NCBI GenBank assembly: GCA_025057335.1
Contig: JANWXG010000056.1
Span: forward strand, 1 to 12,612
Source: a bacterium
GTDB taxonomy: Bacteria > Armatimonadota > HRBIN16
Reading direction: 5' to 3'
DNA: 12,612 nucleotides
Shown: positions 6,382-12,542 of the stretch, one piece after another
Numbering within the stretch: position 1 is the first letter of the stretch
Layout of the letters: each line of letters begins with the position of its first letter
Notes under the pieces: generated by a model
Told to the model about the DNA's origin: nothing
What the model saw: the letters and a program-made list of their open reading frames with translations, nothing else
Databases searched by the model: none
Made by a program: the position numbers and the translations under genes

Positions 6382-8208
6382 ATGAAAACAGCCTTCTGGT
6401 GTTGTCTGACGGTCCTCTTGCCCACATCTACCGTCCTTGCTCAGCGTGCGAACGTGCTCCAGCCGTATCATCTCCCGCAGTTCGCTGCCGATGCGCGGTT
6501 GCGCCAGCAGGTAACGTTCACAGCGCCCGGTGTGCCTCTGTCCGACGCCCTGCGGCGGCTCTCCGAGCAGACGGGAGTAGAACTTCGGGCGAGCAGGGAC
6601 GTAGGGCAATGGCGTCTGGTGGCGCACGTGCAGAACCTCCCCTTGGCTGACCTACTCGCCTCCATCGCTTACGTGTTCGACCTGAGCTGGCGTGTTGCGC
6701 CGGGGCGTGAGGAGCAGCCTGCCGTGTATGAGCTGTATCAATCCTCGGCGCAGGCGCAACGCGCGCGAGGCGAATTCGAGGAGCGAGCGAGTCTGCTCCA
6801 GCGCATACTGCCTCAGGCGCTGGCGGAGGCGCACAAGCGGTTGCAGACCAGAGATGCCTCTGCCGAGACGCCTTCTCGCATCCGCTCTGAAAAAGACCTG
6901 GTACTGTTCTACGCCGATATCTTCGTGAAAGACCCCATGCTACGAGCAGCGGCTGGCTTACTGGACGCACGGGCAATCAGTCAGCTGCTGTCTGGTGAAG
7001 ACGTGGTCGTGCGCGGTGAGCAGCTGAGTGAGGCGCAGCAGCGTCTGCTACTCAGTCGCCCCTTTGCTCTATCCGCTTCTCAACAGCCCGAACAGGGATT
7101 GGTAATTCTGCTGCGCTGGCGCTATAGGCCGCACAGCTCGATGTTGAGCGCGTCTGTAAACATCCTCTACGGAACAACAGGATGGGGAACTAAACAAAGC
7201 GGTCTACTCCTGCCTCCCTCCCCATCAAGGGGAGTCTATGCATTCCACGATGCCACAGACTTACTTAGCCTCATGTCCTCCGAGGAGCTGCGCCGCACCC
7301 TTCCCGAAGAGGGCACCCCTCCCAAACATCTCACGGTTGCCGAACTGCTCCATCGCCTGTCGGTGATGGCTTCCCTCAACGTGGTGGCGGAATACTACCC
7401 ACTGTGCATGCACCTGTGGTATCCCTCGGGAGCGGGTAGGAACGCGCAGGAGGTGTTGCAGATACTGCTGCAGGGTAACTTCTACCAGCCGCAGCGAGTG
7501 GGCAACACGCTGCTCTTCCCAGCGAAGAACCGCTACGAGCAACGTCTCTGCGACGTGCCTGCTGCCTCCATCCGTCGCTGGCTGAATGCTGACGGATGGT
7601 TTGGACTGCGCCTGCAGAGCCTCCTGGAAATAGAACGGCTCACGCCTTTGCAACGGCGCGCTCTGGGCGCATGGGCGGAGGCGGAGCAAGACCGTTTCGG
7701 CAGGGAGGGCGATTACCGTGCGGCAGTTTACTATACGCTATCTACCCTGTACTCTGGGTGGGGTACTGTTGTAGAGGTCTGGCGATTGCTCACGGCGCTG
7801 CCGCCTGCAGCGCGGTTGCGGGCGCTGTCGGGACAACAGGTTGTGATAAACGACTTTGCGCCCGTAGTCAAACTCCCTCTGGATGAGATAGACATTCCCT
7901 CTTTCCCCGTGAACTTAGCGCAAGTGCTTCCCTCGGAGCGGCTATGGGTGCAGGTGAAGCGAACGGTCGCTCAGCACTGGGCGTGCGAGAAGCCGCGCTT
8001 CGCGACGGTGAGCAACTTGGATAGCCTGTGGCTCAGCCATCCAGGTGAATCGCTCGAGGCGTTCCGCCGCCGACTGCAGGACAAGGAGAAAGTGCAGGCG
8101 GAGCGCTTCGTGCGAGTGGAAGTGGAAACCCTCGTGCTGCGCTTCGGCGTGGGCAATAGGTTCATCGTCGACCCAGAGATACAGCTGGCGCGTTTCCGGC
8201 ATAGGTGA
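6382..8208 (+). CDS. Large exported protein with STN/secretin-N0-like domain
   Basis: A 608-residue protein. I chose ATG 6382 because it starts a signal peptide (MKTAFWCCLTVLLPTSTVLAQ) and has AGGGGG five bases upstream; the ATG at 6349 overlaps the previous gene and spoils the signal. Cleavage is likely after Ala20. Residues 44-118 (VTFTAPGVPLSDALRRLSEQTGV...) read as an STN/N0-type domain, the small fold at the N-terminus of secretins and TonB receptors: strand, helix with a Leu pattern, then LPLADLLASIAYVFDLSW. A similar pattern recurs at about 316-380 (LTVAELLHRLSVMASLNV...EVLQILLQGNFYQPQR). No secretin pore or TonB barrel follows, and the middle and C-terminal parts are unrecognised. The domain suggests periplasmic protein contacts, perhaps beside an envelope machine. 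Confidence 0.82.
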   Translation: MKTAFWCCLTVLLPTSTVLAQRANVLQPYHLPQFAADARLRQQVTFTAPGVPLSDALRRLSEQTGVELRASRDVGQWRLVAHVQNLPLADLLASIAYVFDLSWRVAPGREEQPAVYELYQSSAQAQRARGEFEERASLLQRILPQALAEAHKRLQTRDASAETPSRIRSEKDLVLFYADIFVKDPMLRAAAGLLDARAISQLLSGEDVVVRGEQLSEAQQRLLLSRPFALSASQQPEQGLVILLRWRYRPHSSMLSASVNILYGTTGWGTKQSGLLLPPSPSRGVYAFHDATDLLSLMSSEELRRTLPEEGTPPKHLTVAELLHRLSVMASLNVVAEYYPLCMHLWYPSGAGRNAQEVLQILLQGNFYQPQRVGNTLLFPAKNRYEQRLCDVPAASIRRWLNADGWFGLRLQSLLEIERLTPLQRRALGAWAEAEQDRFGREGDYRAAVYYTLSTLYSGWGTVVEVWRLLTALPPAARLRALSGQQVVINDFAPVVKLPLDEIDIPSFPVNLAQVLPSERLWVQVKRTVAQHWACEKPRFATVSNLDSLWLSHPGESLEAFRRRLQDKEKVQAERFVRVEVETLVLRFGVGNRFIVDPEIQLARFRHR

Positions 8209-8224
8209 CTCTGGCGAGTAGCTT

Positions 8225-8256
8225 CACCCCCCAACCCCTCTTCCAGCGGGAGAGAG
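8225..8256. repeat. Copy 2 of CACCCCC...CCCCTCTTCCAGC hairpin repeat
   Basis: Matches 4286-4315 with one extra C and two substitutions. It begins 17 bases after the stop at 8208. It could terminate or protect the 3' end of the upstream transcript, but no T-run follows. Confidence 0.6.
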
Positions 8257-8323
8257 GACAGCCCGCAACGCCGACAAAGGAGGCAGTTGTCCCTAGGACC
8301 TGCCTGCGCCGTCGGAGGTGCAG

Positions 8324-8343
8324 GGTCGCGACGGAGCACGACC
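8324..8343. repeat. Degenerate partial copy of the GGTCGCG hairpin
   Basis: GGTCGCG, a six-base loop ACGGAG, and CACGACC pair with one mismatch. This equals the first hairpin of the 67-nt elements at 8813 and 8924. The downstream part (CATCTGGGCG) no longer matches the rest of that element. Confidence 0.55.
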
Positions 8344-8379
8344 ATCTGGGCGTCCTCCCGGCGAGGAAAATATTGACGA

Positions 8380-8405
8380 GAGAGGTTCCTGCCGAGCCTT
8401 TCTCC
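8380..8405. repeat. TGCCGAGCC element, copy 1
   Basis: GAGAGGTTCC then TGCCGAGCC (8390-8398) then TTTCTCC. Related copies centre on 8661-8669 and 8791-8799, each followed directly by another palindromic element. Confidence 0.5.
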
Positions 8406-8423
8406 TCCCCGCGAGCGGGGAGG
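8404..8423. repeat. CCTCCCC/GGGGAGG hairpin
   Basis: Seven perfect pairs (nine if the inner GC pairs form over a two-base loop) around GCGAGC. No T-run follows; it is flanked by G-rich sequence. Confidence 0.5.
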
Positions 8424-8507
8424 TGGGGGCAGGAGGTTTTCAGCTCACTAGGAGGTTAGCCCTCCATGTACTAAACTGTGAGACGAAGCTGTTGCCGATC
8501 TACTGCA

Positions 8508-8562
8508 GCGCACTGAAGTGCGCGCTACAAACGTGCCTGTTCGTAGTGCAGGCTATAGCCTG
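8508..8562. repeat. GCGCACT hairpin plus CAGGCTATAGCCTG palindrome
   Basis: GCGCACT/AGTGCGC (8508-8514, 8517-8523) is followed by CTACAAAC and, at 8549-8562, the perfect 14-base palindrome CAGGCTATAGCCTG. The first part recurs at 9104-9130, so this is a dispersed repeat with two hairpin modules. Confidence 0.55.
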
Positions 8563-8583
8563 TGAGGAGCACGCGACGCACAT

Positions 8584-8640
8584 GTCATGCTGAGCCGAGG
8601 GCGAAGAGGGACAGAGATTCTTCGCTTCGCTCAGAATGAC
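8584..8640. repeat. GTCATGCTGAGC...GCTCAGAATGAC inverted-repeat element, copy A
   Basis: Twelve-base ends, GTCATGCTGAGC and GCTCAGAATGAC, are complementary with one mismatch. The right 27 bases (8614-8640) are identical to 8722-8748. The minus strand reads as the SERSEES peptide, a known signature of non-coding repeats mis-annotated as protein. Confidence 0.7.
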
Positions 8641-8652
8641 AATCAGTCTGGA

Positions 8653-8676
8653 GGGCGACCTGCCGAGCCGTTCTCC
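8653..8676. repeat. TGCCGAGCC element, copy 2
   Basis: GGGCGACC then TGCCGAGCC (8661-8669) then GTTCTCC, directly abutting the next GTCATGCTGAGC element at 8678. Confidence 0.5.
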
Positions 8677-8677
8677 T

Positions 8678-8748
8678 GTCATGCTGAGCGATAGCGAAGC
8701 GTCTCGGAATACCTTCGGACTGAGATTCTTCGCTTCGCTCAGAATGAC
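8678..8748. repeat. GTCATGCTGAGC...GCTCAGAATGAC inverted-repeat element, copy B
   Basis: Same ends as copy A (8678-8689 and 8737-8748) with a longer middle (71 rather than 57 bases). The variable middle and constant ends suggest a small non-autonomous element, not a structural RNA gene. Confidence 0.7.
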
Positions 8749-8779
8749 AAAACATGTCCGAATGACAACGAAAAGGGAC

Positions 8780-8802
8780 GGCGAGGCTCGTGCCGAGCCG
8801 TC
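8780..8802. repeat. TGCCGAGCC element, copy 3
   Basis: GGCTCG, loop TGC, CGAGCC form a perfect stem in this copy, followed by GTC. It lies ten bases before the first 67-nt element. Confidence 0.5.
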
Positions 8803-8812
8803 TGCTTTGAGT

Positions 8813-8879
8813 GGTCGCGGCGGAGCGTGACCCTCCAGAGATTGCTTGGAGGGATGCGCTCTGTCGCATCCACAGGCGC
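8813..8879 (+). repeat. 67-nt triple-hairpin element, copy A
   Basis: Differs from copy B at 4 of 67 positions. Three stems follow each other: GGTCGCG/CGTGACC, CTCCAG/TTGGAG and GATGCG/CGCATC. The two differences that fall in stems change a G-C pair into G-T, which is still a G-U pair in plus-strand RNA; the other two are in loops. Confidence 0.7.
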
Positions 8880-8923
8880 GCAACGCAGCACGCTCTCCTA
8901 CAACGGATACTGCCGCCAGGAAC

Positions 8924-8990
8924 GGTCGCGACGGAGCGCGACCCTCCAGAGATAGCCTGGAGGGATGCGCTCTGTCGCATCCACAGGCGC
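8924..8990 (+). repeat. 67-nt triple-hairpin element, copy B
   Basis: All three stems are perfect: GGTCGCG/CGCGACC (8924-8930, 8937-8943), CTCCAG/CTGGAG (8944-8949, 8957-8962) and GATGCG/CGCATC (8964-8969, 8976-8981). It starts 111 bases after copy A; the 44 bases between are not repeated. Confidence 0.7.
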
Positions 8991-9043
8991 ATGACGAAGT
9001 GCGACCTTTCACCTGCTCGTTAGGGCGCGGCTTCCGCTAGGCT

Positions 9044-9074
9044 GTTTCCATCCCCGTACGGGAAAGGGAAGGAG
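9044..9074. repeat. Isolated CRISPR-repeat-like sequence
   Basis: The stretch starts GTTTCCATCCCCG, has the central palindrome CCCGTACGGG (9053-9062) and ends GAAAGGGAAGGAG, resembling repeats of type I/III arrays in thermophiles. No second copy lies within spacer distance on either side, so it is not an array. Confidence 0.25.
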
Positions 9075-9103
9075 AATGGGAGAACGCCTCATGCAGAAAA
9101 GGA

Positions 9104-9130
9104 AGCGCACTGCCGTGCGCTACTACAAAC
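9104..9130. repeat. GCGCACT hairpin repeat, second copy
   Basis: AGCGCAC, loop TGCC, GTGCGCT form seven perfect pairs, followed by CTACAAAC as in 8508-8532. Confidence 0.5.
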
Positions 9131-9235
9131 ACCTCCGCTTTCAGTGGAGAGTTTATGCAGGTGCTCTGTTCACAGCCCACTATTGCCATAGCAGGTCACT
9201 GGGAAACAATCGCAAATTCATACTTTCACACGGCG

Positions 9236-10768
9236 TTACAACCCCTCCCCCTCCGCGAACAGGCTCAGCTGGCGCCTACTTTGCGGGGAGGAGCGCTCCG
9301 CACGCGGGCTGCGGCTGGCGTGGCGCAGGAGCAGCTCTTCGCTGATGGCTCTGGCTTCTGGAGTGCGGTAGGCAGAGAAGAGACGCTGGCGCGCCGCTCG
9401 CGCCGCCGCCTCATGGTCTACCACAGGCGTGGGATAGTCCACTCCAATGCGACACCCGTACTCCTCCTGTAGGGAGAGAGGCATCCGATACGGCTCGTGA
9501 ATCCACTCGGCAGGCACCTTTCGCAGCTCAGGAACCCATTGCTGAATGAACTTGCCCTGCGGGTCTAGCTCAATGGACTGTTTCACGACGTTGTAGATGC
9601 GCAGGGCACTGATGCCCGTTGTGCCCGCCTGCATCTGAACTTGGCTCCAGTGGATGCCTGGCTCGTAGTCCACATACAGCCGCGCCAGATGCAATCCCAC
9701 CTCACGCCATGGCTGCCACAGGTGGTAACAGGCAAAAGCGGTCAGCATCGCGCGCATACGGAAGTTAATCCATCCCGTCGCGCGCAACATGCGCATACAG
9801 GCGTCTACAAAGGGATAGCCCGTGCGTCCCGTCGCCCACGCCTCAAACAGGTGCGGGACGAGCGTTGTCCGCTCGTTGGCGAGGGCGGGGTGCATCGGCT
9901 CGAATTCCAGGCTGGGCAGGCTCTCTAGGCGCTGCATGAAGTGGCTGCGCCATCGCAGACGCGATTCGAAGGCTTGTAATGCTCGCACGAGCGGTTCCGA
10001 GCGATCGCCCTGCGCCTGAAGCTCCTCGGTGCGCTGACGAGTGGCATGTACCACCTCGCGCAGGGACAGCGTGCCATACGCGAGGTGAGGCGACAGGCGC
10101 GAACAGGCATGTACCGCCCGTGCAGGCGAGGACATACCGCGCAAGTATCCCGACACGCGCGAGTGCAGGAAGCTGTACAGCAGTTCCAGCCCACGCGCCC
10201 GACCGCCGTGCTGGGGATACGGGCAACGGTCTTCGCCGACGGAGGTAGGTAACTGCTCGCACGGCGCGTCCACCAGCTCCACGCGACCGGGCGCAGGCAG
10301 CGGCGGCTGCGAGACGAAAGCGCTCCACGCCTCGCGCCAGCCGTCTCGCCCCTGCAATCCGCGTATCACTCCGTCCTGTGGCAGCTCGTGGAAGGGGACC
10401 CCCCGCCGCCTCGCCCACCGACGCACGCGCTTATCGCGCTCGAACGTCCAGCCGTTGCCCGTCTCCTGATGCGCCCACAGGGCGTCGATGCCGCATTGCT
10501 GGTGAATCTGCTCCAGCACCTCAACGGCATCACCCACACGAGTGACCAGCCCCTTGCGCCTGCCTGACAGTTTGCCTATCTCCAGGTCCAGCTCCTGCAG
10601 GCACTCGCGAATGAATCGCCACTGACGTTGCGAGGTATCAGGCTGACGCCAGAGCTCGGGCTCGAAGAGGTATAGCGGAAGCACCCTGCCTTGCCCTGCC
10701 GCCTCTCGGAGCGGAGCGTGGTCGTGCACGCGCAGGTCTCGCTTGAACCACACCACTTGGATGCCCAT
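9236..10768 (-). CDS. Photolyase/cryptochrome-family flavoprotein with QLSLF tail
   Basis: A 510-residue protein. Residues 1-165 are the photolyase alpha/beta domain (WFKRDLRVHDHAPL at 7-20). Residues about 195-430 are the FAD-binding domain, with SRLSPHLAYGTLS at 223-235, TGYPFVDACMRML at 316-328 and QMQAGTTGISALRIYN at 378-393. Canonical CPD photolyases have WMHNRLRM where this one has WINFRMRA (333-340), and a different loop before RIYN, so it belongs to a divergent branch; light-driven repair of pyrimidine dimers is likely but unproven. Residues about 480-510 are a polar, probably disordered tail containing QLSLF (500-504), the beta-clamp binding consensus. No clear Shine-Dalgarno precedes ATG 10768. 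A TATAAT lies 11 bases upstream, so the mRNA may be nearly leaderless. Diverges from the MFS gene. Confidence 0.9.
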   Translation of the reverse strand: MGIQVVWFKRDLRVHDHAPLREAAGQGRVLPLYLFEPELWRQPDTSQRQWRFIRECLQELDLEIGKLSGRRKGLVTRVGDAVEVLEQIHQQCGIDALWAHQETGNGWTFERDKRVRRWARRRGVPFHELPQDGVIRGLQGRDGWREAWSAFVSQPPLPAPGRVELVDAPCEQLPTSVGEDRCPYPQHGGRARGLELLYSFLHSRVSGYLRGMSSPARAVHACSRLSPHLAYGTLSLREVVHATRQRTEELQAQGDRSEPLVRALQAFESRLRWRSHFMQRLESLPSLEFEPMHPALANERTTLVPHLFEAWATGRTGYPFVDACMRMLRATGWINFRMRAMLTAFACYHLWQPWREVGLHLARLYVDYEPGIHWSQVQMQAGTTGISALRIYNVVKQSIELDPQGKFIQQWVPELRKVPAEWIHEPYRMPLSLQEEYGCRIGVDYPTPVVDHEAAARAARQRLFSAYRTPEARAISEELLLRHASRSPRAERSSPQSRRQLSLFAEGEGL

Positions 10769-10778
10769 CTCATGAGGG

Positions 10779-10784
10779 ATTATA
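10779..10784 (-). promoter_or_regulatory. Possible -10 box (TATAAT) of the photolyase gene
   Basis: On the minus strand TATAAT ends ten bases before the start codon. No -35 match is visible at 16-18 bases upstream. If used, transcription would start only a few bases before the ATG. Confidence 0.3.
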
Positions 10785-10833
10785 CCCTGCAGGGAAGGCT
10801 TTACCTCGTCCTGCGCCGAAACTGCAACATAGG

Positions 10834-12009
10834 ATGAGCAGCGAAGTGACGACCTTGCCGAAATGGCAGTTGCAGGCGGTGCTGGTGGGTCAATCGGTCG
10901 CCACCACCATGATCCTGTACGGTCAACCCTACTACGCGAAGCAGTCGCTGGGATGGTCTCCCGCCACCATTGCGCTGACGCAGGCAGCGATTGGCATGCT
11001 GACGGCGATCAGCTCGGTGCTGGGCGGAAGAGTCATCGAGAGGCGCGGTTGCTGCGCTTCGCTGCGGTTGGGGCTGTATGGGCTCATCGCAGGTTCCCTG
11101 GCGGGCTGGACGTTGCCCGAAGGGTGGAACATGGTGGTGGCTATCGTGCTGGTCGCAGGCTTTCAGGGCTTTATCTGGCCTGCCATTGAAGCTGCTATTA
11201 CACGAGGCGAGCCGCAGGAGCGCGTACAGCATCTGGTGGGTATGTACAACATCGGTTGGTCGGGCGCGAGCGGTCTCGCCTTCTTCCTTACTACGCCTGC
11301 GATGAGCGCGTTTGGCTTGCGAGCAATGTATGCGCTGCCCCTGATGCTTTACCTGTTCAACCTGTTTCTGGTGCGGAAGGTGTTGCCCGACTACGATAGC
11401 ATTCCCGACGAGCACCACACGGTCGTCGACCCCGAAGGGGTGGAGCTGACCCCCCAGCAGCGCCACGCCTTTCGCCTGCTGGGCTGGCTGGCGAGCCCGA
11501 TGGCGTATGTGGCGATCAATGTCATCGTCACCTACAACCCGGCAGTAGCCCAGCGGATTGGCGTGAGCTTTGCCACCGCCAGCAGCTGGTTCAGCCTGTG
11601 GTTCTACGTGCGCATGGTAGCGTTTGACCTGTTGCGCCGCTGGAGCGGTTGGCACTACCGCCCCAGCTTGCTGTTCGCCGCGTTTGGCGTGACCATGCTG
11701 AGCTTTGCGGGCATGATGCTGGCGCCGTCACTGACAGTGCACCTGGTGGCACAGGTGCTGTTCGGGCTGAGCATCGGCTTGCTTTACCAGTCCTCGCTGT
11801 TCTATTCCATGGCGGGCAGCGCGGAGAAAGGCACGCATGGCGGATTCCACGAGTCGTTCATCGGTTTGGGCATTGCAACAGGGGCAAGCATGGCGTTTGT
11901 AGGCAACCGCCTCGCGCCGCAGCATCCAGGACTCTCCGTCGGGCTGGTGTGGGCGGTGATGGCGGTTGCCCTGCTGGCGATGTGGCGGGTCACTCGCCAG
12001 ATGCGGTGA
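10834..12009 (+). CDS. Major facilitator superfamily transporter
   Basis: A 391-residue integral membrane protein with about 11-12 hydrophobic helices in two halves, joined by a polar loop near 185-212 (PDYDSIPDEHHTVVDPEG). Between helices 2 and 3 is GGRVIERRGCCASLRLG (64-80), a variant of MFS motif A. The second half has GSAEKGTHGGFHESFIGLG (328-346), a pattern I associate with an uncharacterised drug/sugar-type MFS group. The substrate cannot be told from sequence. The length is normal for the family. The ATG at 10834 has only a weak ribosome site (AGG). The 65-base divergent gap to the photolyase must serve both genes. No terminator is visible after the TGA. Confidence 0.9.
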   Translation: MSSEVTTLPKWQLQAVLVGQSVATTMILYGQPYYAKQSLGWSPATIALTQAAIGMLTAISSVLGGRVIERRGCCASLRLGLYGLIAGSLAGWTLPEGWNMVVAIVLVAGFQGFIWPAIEAAITRGEPQERVQHLVGMYNIGWSGASGLAFFLTTPAMSAFGLRAMYALPLMLYLFNLFLVRKVLPDYDSIPDEHHTVVDPEGVELTPQQRHAFRLLGWLASPMAYVAINVIVTYNPAVAQRIGVSFATASSWFSLWFYVRMVAFDLLRRWSGWHYRPSLLFAAFGVTMLSFAGMMLAPSLTVHLVAQVLFGLSIGLLYQSSLFYSMAGSAEKGTHGGFHESFIGLGIATGASMAFVGNRLAPQHPGLSVGLVWAVMAVALLAMWRVTRQMR

Positions 12010-12225
12010 CACTCGTCAGGCGGGAGGAGAACCCGTCGCGATGGCTCTCTATTCTCGCCGAATCTGTGAGTATGGGTTCGAGTTTTCTACCTGCAACTCT
12101 TCCACCTGCGCTGCGTTGTTCAACTCCTTGTAGTCAGCGCCATCTATCGCCTTTCCTGCGCTACCGCTTCAGAAGGCACAGGGTGAAAGTGCTCAAGCAA
12201 GCTAGCCTGTTTGAACAGCTTCTAA

Positions 12226-12432
12226 CAGACAGGGTTACGCAACCTGCTGGACGTAGCAGTGGTGAAGCACGAAGATGTTGCCAAGCTGGGGTAGCCAGAG
12301 CGGTTTCACACTAAGGCGGTCGAGAAGATGTTGGGCATTTGCTCGTCGGTGCAGGTTCACGGCAAGCAGGTAGAAAGGTTCGTGTGTTCGCAACCTCGTT
12401 ACCAGTGGGAAATGCTCTGGTGTTTTGCGTAA
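12226..12432 (+). pseudogene. Possible remnant of a decayed gene
   Basis: One frame reads 22 codons (ending VVKHEDVAKLG), a TAG at 12292-12294, then 45 further codons to TAA at 12430 with protein-like composition (HTKAVEKML, QPRYQWEML). No start codon or ribosome site heads the frame. The family is not recognised. The evidence is only composition and frame continuity, so chance is quite possible. Confidence 0.2.
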
Positions 12433-12459
12433 ATTTCAGTAAAAACGGTTCTCTCCATA

Positions 12460-12488
12460 TTGACAAAACAAACAAAGACGTGTATAAT
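12460..12488 (+). promoter_or_regulatory. Fully consensus sigma-70 promoter
   Basis: TTGACA at 12460-12465, exactly 17 bases, TATAAT at 12483-12488. The predicted start is near 12495, leaving a leader of about 48 bases. Both hexamers and the spacer are ideal, so this should be a strong, activator-independent promoter unless repressed. Confidence 0.85.
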
Positions 12489-12542
12489 AACAGCGAGTGC
12501 TGGGCAGGTACCACCCTTGCCTGCGCGGAGGAGGTATGAAGC

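Larger units (their letters stand above)
8209..9235. other. 1-kb gene-free mosaic of short palindromic repeats
   Basis: No credible gene lies between the STN-protein stop and the photolyase stop. At least five repeat families are packed here in the order: CCCCTCTTCC hairpin (8225), GGTCGCG hairpin (8324), TGCCGAGCC element (8390), CCTCCCC hairpin (8404), GCGCACT/CAGGCTATAGCCTG element (8508-8562), GTCATGCTGAGC element (8584), TGCCGAGCC (8661), GTCATGCTGAGC (8678), TGCCGAGCC (8791), the 67-nt element twice (8813, 8924), a CRISPR-repeat-like sequence (9044) and a second GCGCACT hairpin (9104). ORFs here are repeat read-through. Confidence 0.8.
12010..12542. other. Intergenic region with coding-like remnants and a strong promoter
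   Basis: 533 bases without a convincing gene, more AT-rich toward the right. It holds a 30-codon ORF at 12041-12133 preceded by GGAGGAG, and a stretch at 12226-12432 that reads in one frame except for one TAG. The promoter at 12460-12488 drives the next gene. Confidence 0.6.

Noticed and set aside
8404..8423. CCTCCCC/GGGGAGG hairpin as an intrinsic terminator of the exported cluster
   Set aside because: No T-tract follows, and it lies about 200 bases after the stop within repeat DNA.
8813..8990. The 67-nt repeat with 44-nt spacing considered as a CRISPR array
   Set aside because: Only two copies, the repeat is too long, contains three hairpins and differs at four positions between copies; no cas genes are present.
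8500..9012. Minus-strand ORFs of 170 and 135 residues (8500-9012, 8585-8992)
   Set aside because: They read through the palindromic repeats and give the SERSEES/ILSEAKNL peptides and duplicated segments known from repeat-derived false proteins; no ribosome site and no independent coding signal.
9076..9345. Plus-strand ORF of 89 residues after the repeat region
   Set aside because: Its second half is antisense to the photolyase 3' end, its first half crosses the GCGCACT hairpin repeat, and the purine-rich stretch before it is part of the CRISPR-like sequence.
9579..9594. TGTTTCACG resembling half of a parS site
   Set aside because: Only the left half matches the parS consensus and it lies within the photolyase coding sequence.
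12041..12133. 30-codon ORF with three cysteines preceded by GGAGGAG
   Set aside because: The ribosome site is eleven bases away, the product is unrecognised and short, and the surrounding region looks decayed; too weak to call.
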